DNA of 41,655 bases, from contig NZ_JAFBDY010000028.1 of assembly GCF_016908465.1 (NCBI RefSeq), positions 1 through 41,655 of the forward strand. Direction: 5' to 3'. Each line of letters opens with the position of its first letter. The first letter of the stretch is position 1. Source of the stretch: Lysinibacillus composti (lineage in GTDB: Bacteria; Bacillota; Bacilli; Bacillales_A; Planococcaceae). The position numbers and the translations under genes are program-made. Shown one piece after another: positions 1 through 7,773 of this stretch. Under the pieces are notes generated by a model, which worked only from the letters and a program-made list of their open reading frames with translations, was not told the origin of the DNA and ran no database searches.

Positions 1-68
1 TTCGCTCGACTTGCATGTATTAGGCACGCCGCCAGCGTTCGTCCTGAGCCAGGATCAAACTCTCCATA
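1..68 (-). rRNA. 16S ribosomal RNA, 5' end only
   Basis: The reverse complement carries the universal 16S start AGAGTTTGATCCTGGCTCAG followed by the conserved GACGAACGCTGGCGGCGTGC stretch and ATGCAAGTCGAGCG. Only about the first 68 nt are present; the rest of the gene lies left of the window. The mature 5' end is approximate. Transcription comes from the promoters at 219-401. Confidence 0.97.
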
Positions 69-218
69 AAAGAAAATTTGATAAAGCTCAAATTTGCTGG
101 CATCAATTTTGATGTCCAAAATTTTTGTTTCTTAATTAAAAGAAACGTTTATTTCATTAACGTTTTGTTGTTCAGTTTTCAAGGTTCATTCGCGTCGTTC
201 TTTAAAAACGACTTTTTT

Positions 219-247
219 ATAATAACAAATTGCCATTTCGTTGTCAA
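219..247 (-). promoter_or_regulatory. rrn promoter, proximal
   Basis: On the minus strand there is TTGACA (242-247), a 17-nt spacer, then TATTAT (219-224), about 150 nt before the 16S start. This is a near-perfect sigma-A promoter. Confidence 0.85.
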
Positions 248-290
248 CAGTTAATTTTAATAACTTTTTAACTCAACAGACAGCTTTATC

Positions 291-319
291 ATTCTATCAA
301 CTCACTAAATATTTGTCAA
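291..319 (-). promoter_or_regulatory. rrn promoter, middle
   Basis: On the minus strand there is TTGACA (314-319), a 17-nt spacer and TAGAAT (291-296). It lies 72 bp upstream of the proximal promoter; tandem promoters are usual for Bacillales rrn operons. Confidence 0.8.
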
Positions 320-372
320 CAACATCTTTATTTAGTAAGTTTTATTTTGTTTTCGTCTTAGCGACTTTTATT

Positions 373-401
373 ATATTAAACACTTTCCAATTAGAAGTCA
401 A
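373..401 (-). promoter_or_regulatory. rrn promoter, distal
   Basis: On the minus strand there is TTGACT (396-401), a 17-nt spacer and TAATAT (373-378), 82 bp upstream of the middle promoter. A TATAAT a few bases downstream would need a 20-nt spacer. It is weaker than the other two by consensus. Confidence 0.6.
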
Positions 402-556
402 TAACTTCTTTTAATAATTTTTCATTTCTTTTCTAACCAATCATTTATCTATTTTTCCCTATGCAAAATTGTACACAGTGCACAAACTGTGTGAATTTTC
501 TATATGACGCTCTTAACTAAAAGTGATACTACAGTATATATTAGTTTTACAATTAT

Positions 557-587
557 AAAGTCCACCTCATTTAATGAGACGGACTTT
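557..587 (-). terminator. terminator of the FMN reductase gene
   Basis: Hairpin AAAGTCC (557-563) / GGACTTT (581-587) with an inner CTCAT/ATGAG stem. It lies 17 nt after the stop and isolates this gene from the rrn promoters. Confidence 0.7.
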
Positions 588-604
588 AAACGATAGTATT
601 AAAG

Positions 605-1144
605 TTAATTACGAATTGTTTTAAGAGCGTTTGCCCAAGGAATTACTTGATCAAGCATATCATTTACTGATTGTACTTGAACTTCTTTTGGTTTGAATAC
701 TGAACCGTTTTCAAAATCAGTGAATAATGATAATGCAGGATGTACACGAACATCAGCAACTAATAATTCACCTAAAATTCCACGTAAATGTTCAGCTGCA
801 CGTGCTCCACCTACTGAACCGTATGAAACGATTCCAGCAGCTTTGTTATTCCATTCTTCACGAAGTAAGTCTAATGCGTTTTTAAGCGCACCAGTAATTG
901 AGTGGTTGTATTCTTGTACGATGAATACAAATCCGTCACAAGATCCTACTGCTTGACCCCACGCTGCAATACCTGAATTGTCAGCACCAGCTTCACCTAA
1001 GAACGGTAATTTAAAATCAGCGATATCAATAATTTCATATTCCGCGTCACCGCGTTTGTCTGCTAATTCTTTAACCCATGCTCCAACTTGTGGACTTACG
1101 CGTCCTTCACGTGTTGATCCTAAAATAATACCGATTTTAGTCAT
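605..1144 (-). CDS. NAD(P)H-dependent FMN reductase (azoreductase-like flavodoxin fold)
   Basis: This is a 179-aa flavoprotein of the NADPH-dependent FMN reductase family, which reduces flavins, quinones or azo compounds in the cytoplasm. The phosphate-binding loop GSTREGR is near residue 10, and FVFIVQEYNHSITGALKNAL in the middle matches the family PxYN(H)S-type flavin loop. I chose the ATG at 1144 because GGAGGAG lies 7 nt upstream. The frame stays open to 1225, and a second AAGGAGG there may serve an ATG at 1210, adding MGFFKSLFGQ and 12 more residues; that spacing is long (14 nt). The operator at 1278-1295 suggests quinone/electrophile induction, which fits quinone detoxification. The family is clear; the substrate is inferred. 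Confidence 0.9.
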   Translation of the reverse strand: MTKIGIILGSTREGRVSPQVGAWVKELADKRGDAEYEIIDIADFKLPFLGEAGADNSGIAAWGQAVGSCDGFVFIVQEYNHSITGALKNALDLLREEWNNKAAGIVSYGSVGGARAAEHLRGILGELLVADVRVHPALSLFTDFENGSVFKPKEVQVQSVNDMLDQVIPWANALKTIRN

Positions 1145-1277
1145 TTTATCTCCTCCAACTTTTTCAGTTTGGTTAGTGTTTTGTCCAAATAAACTCTTGA
1201 AGAATCCCATGCCTTTTAATTTCACCTCCTTCTAATAGAAGTTACCCTTAGTTCGGATTTAAATTCTCGCATTCAAA

Positions 1278-1295
1278 ACTCTCTAATTCGAGATA
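1278..1295 (-). promoter_or_regulatory. MhqR-type operator, FMN reductase promoter
   Basis: ACTCTCTAATTCGAGATA is an imperfect palindrome close to the known B. subtilis MhqR box (TATCTCgAATTCgAGATA). It directly follows a promoter on the minus strand: TTGCAT (1319-1324), 17 nt, TATCTT (1296-1301). The site therefore covers the expected transcription start. Confidence 0.75.
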
Positions 1296-1324
1296 AAGAT
1301 AACATGTACTCTACTTTAATGCAA
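1296..1324 (-). promoter_or_regulatory. promoter of the FMN reductase gene
   Basis: Minus-strand TTGCAT, 17-nt spacer, TATCTT. The architecture is the same as at 2242-2270, 3015-3043 and 34709-34737, each with the 18-bp operator abutting the -10 box. Confidence 0.7.
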
Positions 1325-1389
1325 TTAACTAGATGTATATAATAATTAGAAATAGTTAATAAAATTTCAATCGAATTAGTGAAACAGAA

Positions 1390-1413
1390 GGTGTCACAAA
1401 GAAAGCAGACACC
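1390..1413 (-). terminator. terminator of the mhqD-like gene
   Basis: Short hairpin GGTGTC / GACACC with a 12-nt loop, 37 nt after the stop. The T-run is weak, so confidence is moderate. Confidence 0.5.
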
Positions 1414-1449
1414 CTCTTTCTACGCTTTATTATTCTCTACTTCCGTTTT

Positions 1450-2055
1450 TTAAAAATTGGATTGGTACCACTGTTGTGCAGCTTTTACTTCACCCATCGT
1501 TAATTGGTGGCCACGGTCTTCCCAATGTACACTGACCGATGCATTAGCCTCTTCTAATAAAGATTGTAGTTCAATGGATTCTTGTTGAGGGCAGATTGGG
1601 TCATTTGTTCCTGCAGCAATAAATACTTTTGCACCTTCTAAATTGGGTAAATCAATTCCACGTCTCGGAACCATTGGATGGTGTAGTATGGCCCCTTTTA
1701 ATGCACCACTAAAATGGAATAATAAACTTGCTGCGATATTGGCCCCATTTGAATACCCTATTGCTACAATGTTTTGGCGATCAAAATTAAATTCTTTGGC
1801 AGCATCATCTAAAAACTGATTCAATTCATTTGTACGAAAAATCAAGTCTTCTTCATCGAATACTCCTTCAGCTAGTCGTCTAAAGAAGCGAGGCATTCCA
1901 TTTTCTAAAATATTCCCTCTTACACTAAGTATAGACGCATCAGGGTCCACTATTTCTGCTAATGGAATTAAATCGTTTTCATCTCCACCTGTTCCATGTA
2001 GAAGAAGTAAAACTGGTTTTTCTAAATTTTTGCCTTGCTTGAAAATGTGTTTCAT
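1450..2055 (-). CDS. mhqD: MhqD-type alpha/beta hydrolase (carboxylesterase/phospholipase family)
   Basis: A 201-aa serine hydrolase of the small carboxylesterase family. LLHGTGGDE (about 18-26) is the oxyanion strand, Ser102 in GYSNG is the nucleophile, and Asp152 (NDP) and His183 (GHQL) complete the triad. Length and sequence fit B. subtilis MhqD, a member of the MhqR-repressed methylhydroquinone/catechol resistance regulon. The start at 2055 has AGGGAG upstream; the open frame to 2121 has no good ribosome site. In B. subtilis mhqD pairs with mhqE; here it stands alone, while a ring-cleaving dioxygenase lies 31 kb away under the same operator type. The exact substrate is not known. Confidence 0.88.
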   Translation of the reverse strand: MKHIFKQGKNLEKPVLLLLHGTGGDENDLIPLAEIVDPDASILSVRGNILENGMPRFFRRLAEGVFDEEDLIFRTNELNQFLDDAAKEFNFDRQNIVAIGYSNGANIAASLLFHFSGALKGAILHHPMVPRRGIDLPNLEGAKVFIAAGTNDPICPQQESIELQSLLEEANASVSVHWEDRGHQLTMGEVKAAQQWYQSNF

Positions 2056-2223
2056 ACTTTTCTCTCCCTTTTTATTTATCTCGGTCGAATTTATATCGCT
2101 GAAGAGCTTCAATTCGTACATTAACTGGAGTTAGGCAATTTATAGCTTTGTAAACGTTGTTACCATCTAAAAGTCTATAATTAATTTTAATTGGAGATTT
2201 CGAAAATAAACATTGAGTCAATT

Positions 2224-2241
2224 TATCTCTAATTCGAGATA
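2224..2241 (-). promoter_or_regulatory. MhqR-type operator, mhqD-like promoter
   Basis: TATCTCTAATTCGAGATA has a single central departure from a perfect inverted repeat. It abuts the downstream edge of the -10 box at 2242-2247, so a bound repressor would block initiation. Confidence 0.82.
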
Positions 2242-2270
2242 AAGATATCATCTATTTAGAAAAACGTCAA
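2242..2270 (-). promoter_or_regulatory. promoter of the mhqD-like gene
   Basis: Minus-strand TTGACG (2265-2270), 17-nt spacer, TATCTT (2242-2247), followed at once by the operator. Confidence 0.75.
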
Positions 2271-2336
2271 TCTTATTGAAAACGATCTTCTGAGGTCCAT
2301 TAGATCTGTATGAAACCCTAATGATCTGATGAAAAC

Positions 2337-2364
2337 AGCCAGTCAACAAATTTACTGACTGGCT
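2337..2364 (-). terminator. terminator of the YceI-family gene
   Basis: Hairpin AGCCAGTCA / TGACTGGCT followed on the minus strand by GTTTTC, 12 nt after the stop. Confidence 0.8.
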
Positions 2365-2376
2365 AAAATTTAATTA

Positions 2377-2904
2377 TTACTCAGCTGGATTAACTTCTAA
2401 CTCAACTTTTATTTTAATGTCTTTACCTACTAGTACCCCACCTGTTTCAAGAGCTGCATTCCAAGTAAGCCCGAATTCTTCACGGTTGATTTTTGCTTCA
2501 GCTTCAAAACCGTAAACTTCTACGCCCCATGGGTTTGTGCCTTTACCACCGAATTCAACATCAAATGCTACCTGTTTTGTTACACCTTTAATTGTTAGGT
2601 CACCAGTTACTTTGTAGTCATCTCTATCTTTTACGATGTTTGTTGACTTAAAGTCAATTGTTGGGAACTTTTCTGTATCGAAAAAGTCTGCTGATTTTAA
2701 GTGATTATCACGGTCTTCACTACGTGTATTGATACTTGAAACATCAAATTTAAATGCGATTGAAGCTGTTGTTAAGTCTGTTAAATCCTCCGCTTCAACG
2801 TCTGCTCTGTAAGAATCAAATTGACCTTTTACTTTCGATACCATCATGTGTTTAACTTCAAAACCTACGCTTGAGTGTGATTGATCTACTGTCCATTTTG
2901 CCAT
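2377..2904 (-). CDS. YceI family protein (lipid-binding beta-barrel)
   Basis: A 175-aa protein matching the YceI family throughout: it opens with WTVDQSHSSVGFEVKHMMVS, and has DNHLKSADFFD and FPTIDFKST in the middle and GLTWNAALETGGVLVGKDI at the end. The fold is a lipocalin-like barrel that binds isoprenoid or amphiphilic ligands such as polyprenyl quinone chains. There is no signal peptide, so this copy is cytoplasmic. I chose the ATG at 2904 because GGAGGG lies 7 nt upstream; an ATG at 2919 overlaps that site. Two MhqR-type operators (2937-2954 and 2997-3014) precede it, which would place a possible quinone-chain-binding protein in the quinone-stress response. That role is inferred. Confidence 0.92.
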   Translation of the reverse strand: MAKWTVDQSHSSVGFEVKHMMVSKVKGQFDSYRADVEAEDLTDLTTASIAFKFDVSSINTRSEDRDNHLKSADFFDTEKFPTIDFKSTNIVKDRDDYKVTGDLTIKGVTKQVAFDVEFGGKGTNPWGVEVYGFEAEAKINREEFGLTWNAALETGGVLVGKDIKIKVELEVNPAE

Positions 2905-2936
2905 TTTAAAACCCTCCATTTTATCTTAATTTAATA

Positions 2937-2954
2937 CTTCTCAATTTCGAGATA
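2937..2954 (-). promoter_or_regulatory. MhqR-type operator, secondary site before the YceI gene
   Basis: CTTCTCAATTTCGAGATA; one half-site is intact and the other is degenerate. It is 60 bp (about six helical turns) from the primary operator and inside the 5' untranslated region. Confidence 0.6.
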
Positions 2955-2996
2955 TATGTTAAAAAATAAAGACCAAATTATTGCTATGAATTAATT

Positions 2997-3014
2997 TATC
3001 TTTAATTCGAGATA
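2997..3014 (-). promoter_or_regulatory. MhqR-type operator, primary site before the YceI gene
   Basis: TATCTTTAATTCGAGATA directly abuts the -10 box at 3015-3020, as at the mhqD-like and dioxygenase genes. Confidence 0.78.
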
Positions 3015-3043
3015 ATAATAACACGGATAATTTCCAACGTCAA
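3015..3043 (-). promoter_or_regulatory. promoter of the YceI gene
   Basis: Minus-strand TTGACG (3038-3043), 17-nt spacer, TATTAT (3015-3020). Confidence 0.78.
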
Positions 3044-3122
3044 TACGTTTATTAAAACTTAGGAGGAAATTTCTTGATCTCTTTTAAGTACGGATTTAAA
3101 AAGAATCAATCATATAATTGAA

Positions 3123-3152
3123 AAGGTTGTTCCGCTATTTCGGAACAACCTT
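3123..3152 (-). terminator. terminator of the M23 peptidase gene
   Basis: Perfect 12-bp stem AAGGTTGTTCCG / CGGAACAACCTT with a 6-nt loop, followed on the minus strand by TTTTC; it begins 3 nt after the stop. Confidence 0.85.
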
Positions 3153-3154
3153 CA

Positions 3155-4156
3155 TCATCTTTTCTTTCTTGCTTGTTTTGCTTCTTTTTCCCATTGAAGA
3201 AGTGATGGATACGGGTCAAATGCCCATTCGTTTCGTCCATCAAATTTATAAATTCCGTAATGGAGATGTGGCGGAAATTTTCCTGATGTCCCTTCTTTTC
3301 CGTAACCGGTACTTCCAACATAACCAATTACTTGCCCAGGTTCTACAACATCTCCAACCTTTAAGCCTTTATCATAGTAAGCAAGATGTGCATAATAGTG
3401 ATACGAATTATGATTGTCCCGAATGCCTACTCGCCAACCACCAAACTGATTCCACCCCATCACTTCTACTACTCCATAAGAAGCCGAAAGAACAGGTGTA
3501 CTATAGTCCGCGAAAACATCAGTACCTTCATGAATTCTTCGTCCGCCCCAACCGCGATTTGCTCCCCAAGTACCTCTATAGCTGTAATTATATCCAAGTG
3601 CAACTGGGAAAGTATGGCTGTCAAGATCAATTGAGTCATAATGTTTAAAAAGCTTGGCAATGGTTACTATTTGATTAACCACTTTTTCACTTTGATAATA
3701 ATCCCACAAGGCTAATTTAAAGTCATCTTCATGTGATCCATATTTACTTAAAAAAGATGACATTGTAAACAATACATCTTCATCATCATCAGAATTGACA
3801 ATTCCGTCTCCATCTCCATCAAGCCCCATTCCCCCAAAATAACTAATTGTAACAGGTGAAGTATCATTAATGATTGGGTTTAATGGACCTGTCCAGTAAT
3901 CTTCTGAAAACTGAATGGCAATTATACTATCCCGTTTAGGAATATCTTTTCTTACACCTTGTATATTGCGTTCATATTGATCGACAGCGGCTAAATAGTA
4001 CCAAGGAATAAGAATATCTTGGAATTGTAAATAATAAGCCATACGTTGTTGAAGAATCTCTTCCCTTGTAGGCCCCTCATTTGCCGATGCTTCTTCAGAA
4101 AAAATTATGCTCCAAAACATGGTTAAAGTTATAAAGGGAATAAGATATTTAGACAA
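3155..4156 (-). CDS. M23 family metallopeptidase, LytH-like (cell-wall/spore cortex peptidase)
   Basis: A 333-aa secreted zinc peptidase with a signal peptide (residues 1-25, cut near SANEG). The M23 domain fills about 185-320: His209 and Asp213 in HEGTD, His257 in YYAHL, and the HLH pair His297/His299. Residues 113-127 hold an Asp-rich DGDGDGIVNSDDDED stretch that may bind calcium. Size and the GGWRVGIRD context resemble the Bacillus LytH-type L-Ala-D-Glu peptidase of cortex maturation; that assignment is tentative. The start appears to be TTG at 4156, 8 nt after AGGAGG; an ATG 4 nt earlier opens only a three-codon frame in another register. Confidence 0.88.
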   Translation of the reverse strand: MSKYLIPFITLTMFWSIIFSEEASANEGPTREEILQQRMAYYLQFQDILIPWYYLAAVDQYERNIQGVRKDIPKRDSIIAIQFSEDYWTGPLNPIINDTSPVTISYFGGMGLDGDGDGIVNSDDDEDVLFTMSSFLSKYGSHEDDFKLALWDYYQSEKVVNQIVTIAKLFKHYDSIDLDSHTFPVALGYNYSYRGTWGANRGWGGRRIHEGTDVFADYSTPVLSASYGVVEVMGWNQFGGWRVGIRDNHNSYHYYAHLAYYDKGLKVGDVVEPGQVIGYVGSTGYGKEGTSGKFPPHLHYGIYKFDGRNEWAFDPYPSLLQWEKEAKQARKKR

Positions 4157-4388
4157 ACATTAAACCTCCTTTCGTACAAAGTTAGAATAACCGTTTTTTT
4201 TTAATCCATGTGTCTTAGTTTTACATGATAATACCTTTAATTTTGGGTAACTCTATACGTTAAAAATTAATTGCGTTCTTCTTATTTGGTTTTCATATAT
4301 TGTAAGTTAATATCTAAGCAGATGCTTAAGTGGGGTTTAACCAAATATGGTACGATAGGATAAAGTTACAAGATTAGGAGGCTTATTT

Positions 4389-4706
4389 ATGGATACATTG
4401 CAATCAATTGAACAATTTAAAGAACTTAAAAATGTAGGTAAAACTATCTTTATGTTTTCTGCAAATTGGTGTGGTGACTGCCGCTTTATCGATCCAGTTC
4501 TTCCTGCTATTGAGGAAAAATATACAAATTATCGTTTTGTAAAAATAGATCGTGATGAATTCATCGATCTATGTGTAGAATTAGATGTATTCGGTATCCC
4601 AAGCTTTATCGCATATGAAGATGGTGCAGAGCTTGGTCGGTTTGTAAGTAAGGATCGTAAAACGCAACAAGAAATTGAGTCCTTTATTGATGGTTTAGCA
4701 AAATAA
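4389..4706 (+). CDS. thioredoxin-like protein (CGDC active site)
   Basis: A 105-aa single-domain thioredoxin fold. The redox motif is WCGDC at 27-31, and GIPSF near 74-78 supplies the conserved cis-proline. There is no signal peptide, so it is a cytoplasmic thiol-disulfide protein similar to the YdbP-type thioredoxin-like proteins of Bacillus, which carry an acidic residue inside the CxxC. Ribosome site TTAGGAGG lies 8 nt before the ATG. It stands alone, convergent with the lipoprotein gene and separated from it by a strong hairpin. The specific partner is unknown. Confidence 0.9.
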   Translation: MDTLQSIEQFKELKNVGKTIFMFSANWCGDCRFIDPVLPAIEEKYTNYRFVKIDRDEFIDLCVELDVFGIPSFIAYEDGAELGRFVSKDRKTQQEIESFIDGLAK

Positions 4707-4710
4707 TAAA

Positions 4711-4742
4711 AAACGCTTGGAATTCTATTGTTCCAAGCGTTT
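4711..4742. terminator. terminator between convergent genes
   Basis: 12-bp perfect stem AAACGCTTGGAA / TTCCAAGCGTTT. The T-run is best on the minus strand (lipoprotein gene), but it sits 4 nt after the thioredoxin stop and probably serves both. Confidence 0.85.
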
Positions 4743-4752
4743 GAACTTTCAT

Positions 4753-5772
4753 TCACTTTTCAACACTTCGTTTTAACCAAGTAGCTGTACGAGATAAGAT
4801 CTCTGTCCTCATTTCTACTAGTTCCTCATATTGATAAAAGAATAAAATTTTTTCATCTGCAACAGAATTCCCTTTTGGTGTTTCCGTTAACACAAAATGA
4901 GCAAAAGTCTCTGCAAAATCCTCTTCAGGTGATGTCATGGCATATTCCGATACATAGTTACCTTCAAAAACATCAGAAGCACCACTTTCCCAGAACTGTA
5001 AGTAAAAACCAGTTAAATAAGCATCTTCATATAAGCATCCTGCATTTTTTAGGAATAACGAAGGGCAGCTAGCTTCGTCCTCCCAATAATCCACCTCATT
5101 AAAATTTAATGATAAAAAATGAGAGTACTCATGTAGATAAGTTACTAGCGTTTCAGAAGCCAGTTCAATGTTTTCGTAGTTCATACCAAGTGTCCAATAT
5201 TCACCAAAATCATCATGAAGCGAAACATAAGCAAGCGTGTTTCCACTTTCAAATACTTCAAAACGGGTAATTTCTTCACGATATTTTTCGGGAATAATCC
5301 AACTAAAACTAAACCATAACTCCCCATGATATGCTAATTCCTCGTCGGTTACATCAGAATCTGTTGTGATCACTTCTTGTTCATTATCGACATTATAAGT
5401 TGTTAGCACTTTAAGTCCATCATCATCGGTGGCAACGGATTCTTCTAACACAAGTGAACCATATTCAAACTCTAGATGAGTAACAACGTCATTCCCCCAC
5501 TCAACACATGTAAAATAATCAGAGCATTCAATTACAAGTGTGCAGATATCTTCATTTTCTATATAAACTTCATTACTAAAGCAACCATTGTCGACTTGTG
5601 TTACTTCTTCCATCGATGAATTAGTGGGTGTAGCATTAACGGTTTCATTCTCTTCTACGATTGCTTCCTCTGAAAGTTTTATTACTTCAGTTACTGCCTC
5701 TTCCAAAAGCTGATCGCCACAAGCAGTCAAAAGGATTACTGAGTACAATAAAAGCCATCGCAAATATTTCAA
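4753..5772 (-). CDS. putative zinc-metallopeptidase lipoprotein (HEYSH motif)
   Basis: A 339-aa lipoprotein: hydrophobic leader and lipobox LTAC (Cys18), then an acidic Thr/Asn/Glu-rich linker (20-60) and a small Cys-containing domain (64-95). A zincin motif HEYSH spans 214-218 (His214, Glu215, His218), and EDFAETFAHF (284-293) provides Glu288 as a plausible third zinc ligand. This matches gluzincin-type putative zinc peptidases with an ETFAH motif. I do not recognise a named family. The ATG at 5772 follows GGGGAC. It is expected on the outer face of the membrane. Proteolytic activity is inferred from the motif only. Confidence 0.75.
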   Translation of the reverse strand: MKYLRWLLLYSVILLTACGDQLLEEAVTEVIKLSEEAIVEENETVNATPTNSSMEEVTQVDNGCFSNEVYIENEDICTLVIECSDYFTCVEWGNDVVTHLEFEYGSLVLEESVATDDDGLKVLTTYNVDNEQEVITTDSDVTDEELAYHGELWFSFSWIIPEKYREEITRFEVFESGNTLAYVSLHDDFGEYWTLGMNYENIELASETLVTYLHEYSHFLSLNFNEVDYWEDEASCPSLFLKNAGCLYEDAYLTGFYLQFWESGASDVFEGNYVSEYAMTSPEEDFAETFAHFVLTETPKGNSVADEKILFFYQYEELVEMRTEILSRTATWLKRSVEK

Positions 5773-5953
5773 GTATCAGAAAGTCCCCTTTCTACCTAAT
5801 ATTCCACAAAAAATTAAAGAATTAGGCCCAATAATAAATGGAACCATTCATTCGTAAATTTTTGGAAAATCTTATTATTTATTAGATAATATGTAACAAT
5901 CGTTTTTTGTAGAATATTGGCGTCAGAAGTCTTATAAAGGAATGCACAAAACA

Positions 5954-5990
5954 AAAAGCACAATTCACTTTTGAAGCGAATTGTACTTTT
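5954..5990 (-). terminator. terminator of the MATE gene
   Basis: Stem AAAAGCACAATTC / GAATTGTACTTTT with one mismatch, followed on the minus strand by TGTTTTG; it begins 10 nt after the stop. Confidence 0.75.
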
Positions 5991-6000
5991 ATTTGAACCT

Positions 6001-7380
6001 CTACTCGTGGACAAGTGACTGAAATGTTTTCTTTTTCCAAACTAAATGGTAGTAACAAGACTGTGCAGTTAGGCTAACAATAAAGGCAATTGGATAAGCT
6101 AACCAAATTCCATTTATTCCTAAAGAGGTGAAGTTCGATAACAGATAGGCTGATGGGACCTCAACAAACCAAATGCTAGAAATCATGAAAACCGTTGGCC
6201 ACAATACAGTACCCGTCGCCCGCATTGTTGCAGAGATTGCCATTGTATGCCCCAAAATTAAATAACTCCATAACGAGATAAAGATAAGGCCTTCTGCAAT
6301 AGAAATTGTATCTGGATTTGATAAGAAGATTCTTATTATTGGCTCGGCGAATAAATACACAATAATAATCAATGCACCACCAAATATATAATTAAGACTC
6401 AATCCTAGTCTTGTTATTTCTTTCACATTCTCTTGATTGCCTGCCCCGATTGCTTGTGCAACAAATACTGATATCGATATGGAAACACTCAATGCAGGAA
6501 TCTGTACATAACTAACTATTTGATTGACAATGCCATATGCTGCTGTAGCATCCGAACCATAGCTATTTACGAACGTTATAACGGCAATTTCTGACATCGC
6601 AACAGCAACCATGCTAACACTTGATGGAATAGCTAATTTTAATAAAGTTTTTACTATGTCACCTTGCAAGCGAATGTTATTTAGAATGGTTCTATCAAAT
6701 TTCAAAACATGATTCTTTTTGTGTAAATAAACAAATAACAACAGAAATGACAGTAGATAAGATAATACTGTCGCATAAGCCGCACCATTTAGGCCCAATG
6801 CAGGGACCCCTAGCCACCCAAACATTAAAATTGGCAAAAACATTACATTCAACACAATACTAATGATTAAAAAGATCAATGGTGTTTTTGAATCCCCAAC
6901 CCCTCGTATGAACGTCGTATAGCCCATATATAAAAAGGTAATTGGTAACGTGAAAAATAAGATTTTTGCATAATTAGCACTTTCACCTAAAATATTGTTT
7001 GGCGTTCCCATCAGTTTCAAAACACCTTCAGCAAAAATCCCTCCAATAATAGCGGCAACAACTGAAATGAGCAATGTTACGGCTAAAGTTACCCCCACAA
7101 TCTCCTTCATTTTTGAAATATTCCTAGCACCATACGATTGACCAACTAAAATTGAACTACCTGAGCCAATTCCAATAGCAAAAGAAATAAGCAAAAAGAA
7201 TAGTGGGAAGAAAGCAGAAATGGCTGCTAAAGAGTTTTCCCCCAGAGTTTGCCCTACTACAATTGTTCCAATAACTTGGCCTAAAGATTGAACTACACTT
7301 GAAAAAACAACAGGAATTAAAAAGAGGACCATTGTTTTTTTCAAAGTGACAGGTTTTTGCCTTTTCATGATTGTATCCAT
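6001..7380 (-). CDS. MATE family multidrug efflux transporter
   Basis: A 459-aa integral membrane protein with about 12 hydrophobic segments in two homologous halves, as in MATE antiporters that export cationic drugs using Na+ or H+. Diagnostic stretches are the early PVVFSSVVQSLGQVIGTIVV segment, the loop GQSYGARN around residue 100, FIRGVGDSKTP in the middle of the first half, and AQAIGAGNQENVKE in the second half. The start has TTGGAGAAG nearby. It is 18 bp downstream of the GIY-YIG gene on the same strand, so it may share a transcript with the regulator pair. Substrates cannot be read from the sequence. Confidence 0.93.
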   Translation of the reverse strand: MDTIMKRQKPVTLKKTMVLFLIPVVFSSVVQSLGQVIGTIVVGQTLGENSLAAISAFFPLFFLLISFAIGIGSGSSILVGQSYGARNISKMKEIVGVTLAVTLLISVVAAIIGGIFAEGVLKLMGTPNNILGESANYAKILFFTLPITFLYMGYTTFIRGVGDSKTPLIFLIISIVLNVMFLPILMFGWLGVPALGLNGAAYATVLSYLLSFLLLFVYLHKKNHVLKFDRTILNNIRLQGDIVKTLLKLAIPSSVSMVAVAMSEIAVITFVNSYGSDATAAYGIVNQIVSYVQIPALSVSISISVFVAQAIGAGNQENVKEITRLGLSLNYIFGGALIIIVYLFAEPIIRIFLSNPDTISIAEGLIFISLWSYLILGHTMAISATMRATGTVLWPTVFMISSIWFVEVPSAYLLSNFTSLGINGIWLAYPIAFIVSLTAQSCYYHLVWKKKTFQSLVHE

Positions 7381-7398
7381 GTTAACTTCTCCAAGTTG

Positions 7399-7755
7399 TT
7401 AAGATTTTTTTGTATGATACCCGTGCTCCCCATAAGGTTGGAGTTTCTCAAACCACTTCTCTTCTAACTTTGTTAATGCTTCTTTTTCGTTAAAGTAGGG
7501 ATCTGTATCATCCTTTTTTAATGTCTCTAAAATTTCAATTGTAAATGCATCCTTGCCGAACGTATTCCAATCTGCTTGAAGCTCTTTATGAATATGCGTA
7601 TTGTTATTAAGAGTAAATTTTACCCCATTGATAGTCTTTAAGTTCCGTGTACTCTCTACAAACACTTTGCCATTCACATTATTTTTAATTTGATAAATAC
7701 CTGCAACGATGGCAATCTCTTGATACATTTGTTTCAGTTCTTTTCTTCGTTCCAC
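7399..7755 (-). CDS. GIY-YIG domain protein, active site degenerate
   Basis: A 118-aa protein with a GIY-YIG nuclease-like layout: AGIYQIKNNVNGKVFVEST is the first two strands, and LEEKWFEKLQPYG is the C-terminal helix with the metal-binding Glu position. The canonical YIG is VFVE here, and the helix that normally carries the catalytic Arg reads NLKTINGVKF, so nuclease activity is doubtful. GTG at 7755 follows GAGGAG by 8 nt and is preferred over the GTG at 7764. It lies 18 nt after the DUF2087 gene and is probably co-transcribed with it; it may be an accessory DNA- or ligand-binding module. Confidence 0.7.
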   Translation of the reverse strand: MERRKELKQMYQEIAIVAGIYQIKNNVNGKVFVESTRNLKTINGVKFTLNNNTHIHKELQADWNTFGKDAFTIEILETLKKDDTDPYFNEKEALTKLEEKWFEKLQPYGEHGYHTKKS

Positions 7756-7773
7756 GCTAGTCACTCCTCTTCT

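Noticed and set aside
3115..3650. Plus-strand frames across the M23 gene
   Set aside because: Antisense shadows; zinc motifs and signal peptide are on the minus strand.
5814..6014. 66-codon minus-strand frame
   Set aside because: It overlaps the MATE gene end and its terminator.
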